Positions 1-6,972 of a stretch of DNA of 6,972 nt are shown one piece after another. How positions within the stretch are numbered: position 1 is the first letter of the stretch; every line of letters begins with the position of its first letter. Source of the DNA: an uncultured bacterium (lineage in GTDB: Bacteria > Planctomycetota > Phycisphaerae > Phycisphaerales > SM1A02); NCBI GenBank assembly GCA_903867275.1, contig CAIPQY010000202.1:1-6972 (forward strand). Direction: 5' to 3'. Made by a program: the position numbers and the translations under genes. The notes under the pieces are model-generated. The model did no database searches and was not told the DNA's origin. It was given only the letters and a program-made list of their open reading frames with translations.

Positions 1-538
1 GGATGCCCTCGCGCGGAACCTCGCGCTGACCCTGCTTTGGCGCGGCAGGCGGAATGTCGGGAAGCGTGCCGCAGATGCCATAACCGTCGCAGGAGCGATC
101 GCCGTAACCGATCAGGTACTCAGCCGGCGTGGTGACGCTGTTCCACTTCTGCAGCGCCTTGCTCTCGGCGCTGTTCCACTGGTCGGTCTTGCGCTGACTG
201 CCGCTGTTGGAGCGCGCCTTGGTGGGCGGCAACAGCACATCGCGCATCCATCCAAGCTGGCCCTGCGTGCTGGCACCGGCACTGCTGGTCCAGCCGAGCA
301 CCCCCGACCCGCCCGTGGCCACCAGCTGCTTGGGGTCGCCAAGCACCGGCGGGTAGTAGCCATGGTCGGCGTTGAAGCGCGCAAGCGCCTGCGCCATCGA
401 GCTCATCAGGAAGCGCGTGTTGGTCATCTGGCCGCGACGCGTGGCCGCACTGACGCCCACGATCAGCAGCCCCGCCAGCACCGCGATGATGCCGATGGTG
501 ACCAGCACCTCGATCAGGGTGAAGCCGGCTCGACGCAT
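1..538 (-). CDS. Type IV prepilin / GspG-like pseudopilin, 3' end beyond window
   Basis: A filament subunit, inserted in the inner membrane and processed by a prepilin peptidase. The visible 179 residues start MRRAG|FTLIEV: a short basic leader, Gly before the cleavage site, Phe at +1 and Glu at +5, the class III signal of type IV pilins and type II pseudopilins. A hydrophobic helix follows (about residues 7-32). The stretch around residues 49-64 (ALARFNADHGYYPP) resembles the region after the helix in GspG-type major pseudopilins. Cys150 and Cys156 could form a small disulfide loop. The ATG at 538 overlaps the pilC stop (TGATG), and a GGAGG lies 9 bases upstream inside pilC, so translation is probably coupled. 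No stop codon is reached before the left edge, so the C-terminus is unknown. Membership of the prepilin superfamily is firm; major versus minor pilin cannot be decided. Confidence 0.9.
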   Translation of the reverse strand, partial: MRRAGFTLIEVLVTIGIIAVLAGLLIVGVSAATRRGQMTNTRFLMSSMAQALARFNADHGYYPPVLGDPKQLVATGGSGVLGWTSSAGASTQGQLGWMRDVLLPPTKARSNSGSQRKTDQWNSAESKALQKWNSVTTPAEYLIGYGDRSCDGYGICGTLPDIPPAAPKQGQREVPREGI

Positions 539-1842
539 CACTTCTTGCCTCCGCCCGACACGCTCTCGATCATGCTGACCAGCGGCAGGAACAGCGCCAG
601 CACGATGCCGCCGATGATGCCGCCCAGGATGATCACCATGAAGGGCTCGAGCAGGCTGAGCAGGCTGCCCACGGCCACATCGACCTCTTCATCGTAGTTG
701 TCGGCGATCTTGGTGAGCATCACGTCCATGTCACCGGTCTCTTCGCCCACGTCGATCATGTTCACCACCAGCGAGTCCACCACCTTGCTCTCGCGCAGCG
801 GCACGGCGAACGCCTCGCCCTCGCGGATGCTGTCGTGCACGCGGTTCAGCGCCTTCTCGAAGACGTAGTTGCCGCAGGTGTCGCGGGTGATCAGCACCGC
901 CTCCAGAATCGGCACACCCGCGCTCACCAGCGTGCCCAGCGTGCGCGTGAAGCGCGCCACCACGGTCTTGCGCGTGAGATTGCCGATGCCCGGAAGTTTG
1001 AGAATGATGATGTCGAAGACCGAGCGTCCGATGGGTGTCTTGCGGATCAGCTTCATCGTGAAGAAGATGGCGAACGGCGCGATCATGACCCAGATCACGC
1101 CCGGCACGGCCTGATCCTTGCTTGCCGATCCCGCGATCCACTTGCTGCTGTCGATCAGGAAAACCGTGGGCGCCGGCAGCTTCACGCCGAAGTCCTTGAA
1201 GATCTCCTGGAACTTCGGGATGACGAAGTACATGATGCCCGTCACGATCGCGATGGCGATGCTGATGACGCATGCGGGATAGATGAGTGCGCCCTTGATG
1301 CGGCGCTTCAGTCGCTCGCCCTTCTCCATGAAGTCGGCCAGGCGCTGCAGGATGACGTCCAGCACGCCGCCGACCTCGCCTGCCGCCACCATCTTGCAGT
1401 ACAGGCGGTCGAAGGCCTTGGGCTCCTTGGCGAAGCTCTCGCTGAGCGTGTTGCCGCCTTCCACATCCTCGCACACCTTGCCGAGGATGGTCTTCATCTT
1501 GCCGGGCTTCTGCTGCTGCTCCAGGATCTGCAGCGATCGCAGCAGCGGCAGGCCTGCATCCTGCAGCGTGCTCATCTGTCGCGTGAACAGGGTGATGGTC
1601 TTGGCACCCACGCCACCGGGCATGCTGAACTTCAGGCCCTTCTTCTTCTTGGGCTTGCCGTCCGCGCCCGCATCGGTCTTGGCCTTGTCGGCCTTGGCCG
1701 GCGCCTTCTGCTCCTTCACGCTGGTCGGGAACAGCCCGTCGCCGCGCAGCTTCTTGATCACCTCTTCGCTGCTCGGTGCGTCCAGCGTGCCCTTCTGGGG
1801 CTTGCCGCTGGCGTTCATGGCTTCGTAGACGAATGTGGGCAT
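538..1842 (-). CDS. pilC: PilC/GspF inner-membrane platform protein
   Basis: The 434-aa polytopic platform that couples the cytoplasmic assembly ATPase to pilin insertion. It has the two-repeat T2SSF architecture: the first domain covers about residues 82-207, with MVAAGEVGGVLDVILQRLADF at 151-171 in its core; the second covers about 295-420, with the family signature GEETGDMDVML at 366-376. Hydrophobic segments lie near 187-208, 247-265 and 395-420, giving the usual three membrane spans. The N-terminus (MPTFVYEAMNASGKPQKGTL) is typical of the family. A Lys/Ala/Asp-rich linker (about 45-70) separates it from the first domain. Length is slightly above the usual ~400 aa, accounted for by this linker. 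The ATG at 1842 has AGGA 8 bases upstream. It lies 27 bp after pilB and overlaps the prepilin gene by one base, so the three are probably one operon. Confidence 0.95.
   Translation of the reverse strand: MPTFVYEAMNASGKPQKGTLDAPSSEEVIKKLRGDGLFPTSVKEQKAPAKADKAKTDAGADGKPKKKKGLKFSMPGGVGAKTITLFTRQMSTLQDAGLPLLRSLQILEQQQKPGKMKTILGKVCEDVEGGNTLSESFAKEPKAFDRLYCKMVAAGEVGGVLDVILQRLADFMEKGERLKRRIKGALIYPACVISIAIAIVTGIMYFVIPKFQEIFKDFGVKLPAPTVFLIDSSKWIAGSASKDQAVPGVIWVMIAPFAIFFTMKLIRKTPIGRSVFDIIILKLPGIGNLTRKTVVARFTRTLGTLVSAGVPILEAVLITRDTCGNYVFEKALNRVHDSIREGEAFAVPLRESKVVDSLVVNMIDVGEETGDMDVMLTKIADNYDEEVDVAVGSLLSLLEPFMVIILGGIIGGIVLALFLPLVSMIESVSGGGKK
1633..1710 (-). other. Charged low-complexity linker in PilC (residues 45-70)
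   Basis: This stretch encodes a Lys/Ala/Asp/Gly-rich segment ending in a KPKKKKG cluster, between the N-terminal beta-rich tip and the first T2SSF domain. It is probably disordered and cytoplasmic. Its basic end could contact the membrane or the ATPase; that role is inference from composition alone. Confidence 0.6.
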
Positions 1843-1850
1843 GGGTGTGT

Positions 1851-1854
1851 TCCT
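1851..1854 (-). promoter_or_regulatory. Ribosome binding site of pilC
   Basis: AGGA on the minus strand, 8 bases before the ATG at 1842, in the 27-bp gap after the pilB stop. It supports this start. Confidence 0.65.
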
Positions 1855-1869
1855 GAAGCGGACCTGGGA

Positions 1870-3645
1870 TCAATCCTCGTCCAGCGTTTCGCGGACGACT
1901 TCGTCGATGGTGGTCTGGCCGTCGTAGATGCCGAGCAGGCCCACTTCGCGCAGCGTGCGCATGCCGCGCTTGCGGCATTCGTTGCGCAGCACGGAGGTGT
2001 TGGCCTGCGCCATGATCAGTTCGCGGATGGTGTCGTCGAGGGTCATGATCTCGAACAGCGCCATGCGGCCCTTGTAGCCGGTCTTGTTGCAGACGTCACA
2101 GCCCTTGCCGCGGTAGAAGGTGCGGCCCTTCACGTTTTCCGGCTTCAGGGCGAGCTCCATCAGCATCTCTTCGGTGGGCACGAACTCTTCCTTGCACTTG
2201 GCGCAGATGCGGCGCACCAGGCGCTGCGCCACGATGCCTTCGAGCGTGGCGGTGAGCAGGAAGTTCTCCACGCCAAGGTCGGCAAGACGCAGGATGCTGC
2301 TCGGCGCGTCGTTGGTGTGCAGCGTGGTGAACACCAAGTGGCCGGTCAGGCTGGCCTGGATGGAGATCTGCGCCGTCTCGAGATCGCGCACCTCACCCAC
2401 CAGGATGATGTCGGGATCCTGACGGAGGAAGCTTCGCAGCAGCTTGCCGAACGTGAGTTCCTGATCCACGTTCACCTGGCACTGGATCATGCCCTCGATG
2501 TCGTATTCCACCGGGTCCTCGGCGGTGAGGATCTTGGTGTCGGGCGTGTTGAGCTCGTTCAGCGCCGCGTACAGCGTGGTGGTCTTGCCGCTGCCCGTGG
2601 GCCCGGTCACGATCACGATGCCGTTGGGCTTGTTGATGAGCGTGCGCATCTTCTCAAGGTCATCCTCGCGAAGACCGATGCGATCGAGACTGAGCTGCAC
2701 GTTGCCGCGGTCGAGCACGCGCATGACCACGCTCTCGCCGAACATGGTGGGCAGCACTGCCACGCGAAGATCCACGGGCGCGTTGTTCAGGGTGAGTTCG
2801 ATGCGGCCGTCCTGCGGCAGGCGACGCTCGGCGATGTCGAGCTTGGCCATGACCTTCACGCGGCTCACGATCGCCATGGCGATCGCCTTCGGCGGCGGCT
2901 GCATCTCGTACAGCACGCCGTCGATGCGGTAGCGCATCTTGAACTCGTCCTCGAAGGGCTCGAGATGGATGTCGCTGGCCTTGTCGCGGATGGCCTGCAG
3001 CAGCACCAGATTGAGCAGCTGCACCACGTTGTTGTCGTTGGCCGCCTCGTTGAGCGTGGCCAGATCGATGCTGGCGCCGCGGCCCTCGAGTGCCGCCACC
3101 GCCGAGCTGCCCTCGATGTTCGCCAGCACCTCCTTGACGGAGTCCTGCGCGACGTAGTGCTCGGCCAGGATCGCATCCACCTCTTCGGGCTGCGCCACCA
3201 CGGCCGACACCTTGAAGCCCATGAGCATGCGCAGGTCGTCGACCGCGCGGATGTTCTCGGGCCCCTTCATGGCGATCACCAGTCGCTTGGTCGCCGGGTC
3301 GAACTGAATGGGAACGACCTGGTAGCTGCGCGCGGTCTCGGCGGTCAGGCTCTTGCGCGCCTCGTCAGAGATGCTGCGGCCGGCGATGCTTACGAACGCC
3401 ATGCCCTGCATGCCCGAAAGCGCCGCCTGCAGGTCGCTGGCGGTGATCAAGCCCATCTCCACCAGGATCTGTCCCAGCTTCTTGCCCTTCTTCTCGCCCT
3501 GCTGCAGCGCGAGCGCCTGATGCACCTGCTCGCGCGTGACCTTGCCCAGCTTGGTCAGTGCGCGGCCAAGTCGGCGGCCCTTGAGCTCGGCCTGCACGAA
3601 GCGTTCGTCGGATGGATCGGGCTTGACGGTGGTGGTTGGGGGCAT
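1870..3645 (-). CDS. pilB: PilB/GspE-family assembly ATPase with MshEN-like domain
   Basis: A 591-aa cytoplasmic hexameric ATPase expected to power pilus extension through PilC. Domains in order: tandem MshEN-like motifs (residues 25-48 and 56-79) and the rest of the N1 domain to about 165; an acidic, Ala-rich linker; an N2 domain beginning at KASDIHLEP (222-230) with RYRIDG (238-243); then the RecA-like core. The core has Walker A GPTGSGKTTT (348-357), Asp box TAEDPVEY (374-381), Walker B IILVGEVRD with Glu418 (413-421) and His box TGHLVFTTLHTNDA (434-447). Four cysteines in two CxxC pairs (481/484 and 516/519) form the zinc site typical of PilB/GspE. All catalytic residues are present. The ATG at 3645 has GGAG 8 bases upstream. 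Its position 27 bp before pilC makes it the likely dedicated partner of that platform. PilB versus GspE cannot be separated by sequence alone; the neighbouring pilT favours PilB. Confidence 0.93.
   Translation of the reverse strand: MPPTTTVKPDPSDERFVQAELKGRRLGRALTKLGKVTREQVHQALALQQGEKKGKKLGQILVEMGLITASDLQAALSGMQGMAFVSIAGRSISDEARKSLTAETARSYQVVPIQFDPATKRLVIAMKGPENIRAVDDLRMLMGFKVSAVVAQPEEVDAILAEHYVAQDSVKEVLANIEGSSAVAALEGRGASIDLATLNEAANDNNVVQLLNLVLLQAIRDKASDIHLEPFEDEFKMRYRIDGVLYEMQPPPKAIAMAIVSRVKVMAKLDIAERRLPQDGRIELTLNNAPVDLRVAVLPTMFGESVVMRVLDRGNVQLSLDRIGLREDDLEKMRTLINKPNGIVIVTGPTGSGKTTTLYAALNELNTPDTKILTAEDPVEYDIEGMIQCQVNVDQELTFGKLLRSFLRQDPDIILVGEVRDLETAQISIQASLTGHLVFTTLHTNDAPSSILRLADLGVENFLLTATLEGIVAQRLVRRICAKCKEEFVPTEEMLMELALKPENVKGRTFYRGKGCDVCNKTGYKGRMALFEIMTLDDTIRELIMAQANTSVLRNECRKRGMRTLREVGLLGIYDGQTTIDEVVRETLDED
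3406..3573 (-). other. Tandem MshEN-type (putative c-di-GMP-binding) motifs in PilB
   Basis: Residues 25-48 fit the published MshEN motif RLGxxLxxxGx(6)LxxxLxxQ: Arg25, Leu26, Gly27, Leu30, Gly34, Val41, Leu45, Gln48. A second copy at 56-79 keeps Leu57, Gly58, Leu61, Gly65, Leu72 and Leu76, but has Lys for the first Arg and Met at the position of the final Gln (Gln80 follows). The linker between the copies is 7 residues, slightly longer than the 5 I recall for the family. Binding is inferred from the motif. Confidence 0.6.
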
Positions 3646-3653
3646 GCTGCTGA

Positions 3654-3657
3654 CTCC
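3654..3657 (-). promoter_or_regulatory. Ribosome binding site of pilB
   Basis: GGAG on the minus strand, 8 bases before the ATG at 3645. It supports the chosen start of the pilC-proximal ATPase. Confidence 0.6.
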
Positions 3658-3695
3658 AGAACTCGTTCCCCCTGATCATGTTCGGGGAGAAAGGG

Positions 3696-3720
3696 CCTTG
3701 CTGTTTCAAAACAGGCAAGG
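3696..3720. repeat. Inverted repeat / hairpin upstream of pilB
   Basis: CCTTGCTGTTT is followed after two bases by AAACAGGCAAGG. The arms form an 11-bp match with a single bulged G, or about 10 bp with a TCAA loop if the tight end pair opens. On the minus strand it lies about 50 bases before the pilB start, in the untranslated leader or at an operator. The minus-strand sequence after it is CCCTTTCTCCCC, which lacks a proper U-run, so it is not a standard intrinsic terminator. Confidence 0.6.
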
Positions 3721-3769
3721 AAAGATTGCGACTGTGAAACTACACAATGATTGCTGGCATGGAAACTGA

Positions 3770-3787
3770 CCAGCCGGGCTCCGGTGG
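3770..3787 (-). terminator. Possible weak terminator hairpin after pilT
   Basis: On the minus strand CCACCGG, loop AGC, then CCGGCTGG forms a 7-bp GC-rich stem with one bulged base, about 41 bases after the pilT stop. It is followed by TCAGTTTCC, which is only a poor U tract. It may act as a weak terminator or a 3'-end stabiliser; it may also be chance in GC-rich DNA. Confidence 0.3.
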
Positions 3788-3828
3788 CGCAAACATCCAC
3801 GCCTCGACAAACCGCGCGCTCAAGCCTG

Positions 3829-4980
3829 TCAGGCCTCGGTTCCCTCGAGTTCCGGACGCCCGATGGCGACGCCGGATCGACGAACGCGCTCTCCAAGGTC
3901 AGCCGGGTTACGGGCCTTTTCAACCATCTCCTCGGCTGAAATCAGCCCCTTGGAGTACATGGTCCACAGGTGCTCATCGAGCAGCTGCATGCCGAACTTC
4001 TTGCCGGTCTGGATGGCGGAGTCGATGCGGAAGGTCTTGTTCTCGCGGATCAGGTTGCTGATGGCGGGCGTGATCACAAGGAACTCATAACCAGCGAGGC
4101 GACCCGGCTTGTCATGGCGGGCCAGCAGCACCTGGCTGAGCACGGCCAGCAGGCTGGTCGAGAGCTGCACACGCACCTGCTCCTGCTGGGCCACCGGGAA
4201 GGCGTCGATGATTCGGTTGATGGTGCCGGCGGCGCCCGTGGTGTGCAGGGTGCCGAACACCAAGTGGCCCGTCTCGGCGGCCTTGATGGCGGCCTCGATG
4301 GTTTCCAGATCGCGCATTTCGCCCACGAGAATGCAGTCGGGGTTCTGGCGAAGGGCGCGACGAAGCGCCTCGCTGAAGCTTGGCACGTCGGCCAGGCCGC
4401 CCACCTCGCGCTGGTTCACGATGCCCTTCTTGTGCGGGTGGTAGTACTCGATCGGATCCTCGACCGTGATGATGTGCCGCTCGAGATTCATGTTGATCTC
4501 GTCGATCATGGTGGCCAGCGTGGTGGTCTTGCCGGAGCCGGTCGGGCCGGTCACCAGGAACAGGCCACGCGGGCGACGGATGAGATCCTTCACGATGGGC
4601 GGCAGATTGAGCACCTCGAAAGGCAGCAGGCGGTTCGGGATGAGACGAAGCACCATCGCCACGTTGCCCTTCTGACGGAACACGCTCACGCGGAAGCGCG
4701 CAGCCTCGCTGAAGCTGAAGCCGAAGTCGGTGCCGCCCTTCTCCTGGAACTCGGCCTGGTTCTTCTCGGGCGTGATCGACTTCATCAGCGCCATGGTGTC
4801 ATCGGCATCGAGCACCTTGGTCTGCATGTTGCGCAGGCGACCGTTCAATCGCACGGTGGGCGGACGGCCGACCGTGATGTGCAAGTCGGAGGCGTCCTGC
4901 TTCACCATGACATCGAGCAGGCGATCGATCTGGACCGTGCTCACCTTGCCGAGCGGCGCCGAACCACCTTCTGAACTCAT
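3829..4980 (-). CDS. pilT: PilT retraction ATPase
   Basis: A 383-aa cytoplasmic hexameric ATPase that drives pilus depolymerisation (twitching, surface sensing, DNA uptake). The N-terminal PAS-like domain includes KQDASDLHITVGRPPTVRLNG (about 27-47), the usual PilT opening. The core has Walker A GPTGSGKTTT (145-154), Asp box ITVEDPIEY (171-179), Walker B ILVGEMRD with Glu221 (217-224) and His box TGHLVFGTLHTTGA (237-250). The PilT hallmark AIRNLIRE appears as AISNLIRE (306-313). It has no MshEN domain and no CxxC zinc site, which separates it from the PilB-type neighbours. It is longer than the ~345 aa of well-studied PilT, mainly through short extensions at both ends. A full AGGAGG lies 7 bases before the ATG at 4980. 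It starts 52 bp after the upstream ATPase gene, so the two are probably co-transcribed. Confidence 0.95.
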   Translation of the reverse strand: MSSEGGSAPLGKVSTVQIDRLLDVMVKQDASDLHITVGRPPTVRLNGRLRNMQTKVLDADDTMALMKSITPEKNQAEFQEKGGTDFGFSFSEAARFRVSVFRQKGNVAMVLRLIPNRLLPFEVLNLPPIVKDLIRRPRGLFLVTGPTGSGKTTTLATMIDEINMNLERHIITVEDPIEYYHPHKKGIVNQREVGGLADVPSFSEALRRALRQNPDCILVGEMRDLETIEAAIKAAETGHLVFGTLHTTGAAGTINRIIDAFPVAQQEQVRVQLSTSLLAVLSQVLLARHDKPGRLAGYEFLVITPAISNLIRENKTFRIDSAIQTGKKFGMQLLDEHLWTMYSKGLISAEEMVEKARNPADLGERVRRSGVAIGRPELEGTEA

Positions 4981-4987
4981 CTGCGTG

Positions 4988-4993
4988 CCTCCT
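4988..4993 (-). promoter_or_regulatory. Strong ribosome binding site of pilT
   Basis: A complete AGGAGG on the minus strand, 7 bases before the ATG at 4980. It is the strongest Shine-Dalgarno match in the window and suggests efficient pilT translation. Confidence 0.75.
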
Positions 4994-5032
4994 GTGTGGC
5001 GTGTTCCGAACCTGTGTACCAGTGCATCGAGC

Positions 5033-6823
<1,791 letters not shown>

Positions 6824-6830
6824 GAGAGCG

Positions 6831-6835
6831 CTCCT
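6831..6835 (-). promoter_or_regulatory. Ribosome binding site fixing the GTG start at 6823
   Basis: AGGAG on the minus strand, 7 bases before GTG at 6823. This decides the start over the longer open frame that reaches 6916, where no such site is seen. Confidence 0.7.
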
Positions 6836-6864
6836 GAGGGGAATGAGGACGAACCGAGAAACTC

Positions 6865-6894
6865 TAGTATGCGGGGGCCGCTGCCTGACCGCAA
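6865..6894. promoter_or_regulatory. Candidate divergent promoter in the 95-bp gap
   Basis: On the minus strand TTGCGG (6894-6889), a 17-base spacer and CATACT (6871-6866) form a weak sigma70-like promoter about 43 bases before the GTG of the first ATPase. On the plus strand TAGTAT (6865-6870) overlaps the same AT-rich core and could be a -10 for the divergent gene, with no visible -35. The matches are partial (4/6 at each -10), but this is the only AT-rich island in the gap. Confidence 0.3.
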
Positions 6895-6918
6895 CCGAAC
6901 CGACGCCCAAACCCACCC

Positions 6919-6972
6919 ATGCATCACGATCCCCTGCGCGCCCTGATCACGCTGGGCCCCACCCACGAGCCC
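6919..6972 (+). CDS. Probable phosphopantothenate-cysteine ligase (CoaB-like), N-terminus only
   Basis: Only 18 codons are visible: MHHDPLRALITLGPTHEP, open to the right edge. The ALITLGPTHEP segment matches the first beta-strand and loop of CoaB-type domains, which typically read ITAGPTxEPID and begin the nucleotide-binding fold. CoaB joins cysteine to 4'-phosphopantothenate in coenzyme A synthesis. Starting so close to this motif suggests a stand-alone CoaB rather than the fused CoaBC of many bacteria. No clear Shine-Dalgarno is seen before the ATG. It diverges from the pilus genes and is probably functionally unrelated. The call rests on a short motif. Confidence 0.55.
   Translation, partial: MHHDPLRALITLGPTHEP

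Larger units (their letters stand above)
3646..3828. other. 183-bp intergenic region between pilT and pilB
   Basis: No convincing gene is seen here. It is the largest gap within the gene cluster and its middle part (about 3701-3765) is clearly more AT-rich than the flanking coding sequence. It holds two imperfect inverted repeats and the pilB ribosome binding site. It probably contains a promoter or processing point that sets pilB-pilC-prepilin apart from the upstream ATPase genes, but I could not pick out a credible -35/-10 pair. Confidence 0.5.

Noticed and set aside
2303..2340. Near-identical DNA (24 identical bases, 38 with two differences) at the His box of the two PilB-like genes (matching about 5490-5527), considered as gene conversion
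   Set aside because: The segment encodes the most conserved motif (HTNDAP) in a strongly codon-biased genome, so selection on protein plus codon bias is enough. The flanking DNA diverges quickly.
835..3675. Very long plus-strand open frame (about 946 codons) opposite pilC and pilB
   Set aside because: It is antisense to two genes with complete family motifs. Its translation is rich in His, Ala, Leu, Arg, Asp and Gln with no recognisable domain, as expected from the reverse complement of GC-biased codons.
3667..3688. Short inverted repeat TCCCC/GGGGA with a 12-base loop just before pilB
   Set aside because: A five-pair stem with a long loop is too weak to distinguish from chance.
3970..4974. 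Plus-strand open frame opposite pilT
   Set aside because: It mirrors pilT codons in antisense, with no ribosome site or family resemblance.
6824..6916. N-terminal extension of the first ATPase to a GTG at 6916
   Set aside because: The extra 31 residues do not resemble the family, no Shine-Dalgarno precedes 6916, and it would leave almost no room for a promoter next to the divergent gene at 6919. The GTG at 6823 has a good AGGAG.

Overview
The window is a compact, GC-rich bacterial locus for the motor and assembly machinery of a type IV pilus (type IV filament). All five filament genes lie on the minus strand. A sixth gene, cut by the right edge, diverges on the plus strand. The locus shows no sign of horizontal transfer, mobile elements, CRISPR, tRNA or rRNA. 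The organism is probably a didermic bacterium of the Planctomycetota, perhaps Phycisphaerae. This rests only on gene layout, a stand-alone CoaB-like start and general protein flavour, so it is tentative.

Reading in the direction of transcription (right to left): a GspE/PilB-family ATPase (GTG start at 6823, stop at 5033); pilT, the retraction ATPase (4980-3829); a 183-bp gap with two imperfect hairpins; a second GspE/PilB-family ATPase, called pilB (3645-1870); pilC/gspF, the inner-membrane platform protein (1842-538); and a prepilin/pseudopilin gene (538 to beyond the left edge). The last two genes overlap by one base (TGATG). Every gene has a recognisable Shine-Dalgarno sequence. At the right edge, an ATG at 6919 on the plus strand opens a protein whose first 18 residues resemble the start of phosphopantothenate-cysteine ligase (CoaB).

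The PilB-type ATPases would drive subunit addition through the PilC platform. PilT would drive depolymerisation. The prepilin supplies filament subunits after cleavage at its G|FTLIE site. PilT argues for a retractable pilus rather than a pure type II secretion system. PilD, PilM/N/O/P and the secretin PilQ are not in the window.

The most interesting point is that two extension-type ATPases sit in one locus and differ in their N-terminal MshEN-like domains. The pilC-proximal copy keeps the glycines of the c-di-GMP-binding motif. The first copy has Lys and Arg at the equivalent positions. The first copy also carries a tetrapeptide-repeat linker encoded by a 12-bp minisatellite and an insertion in its N2 domain. 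I found no convincing wholly new system here.
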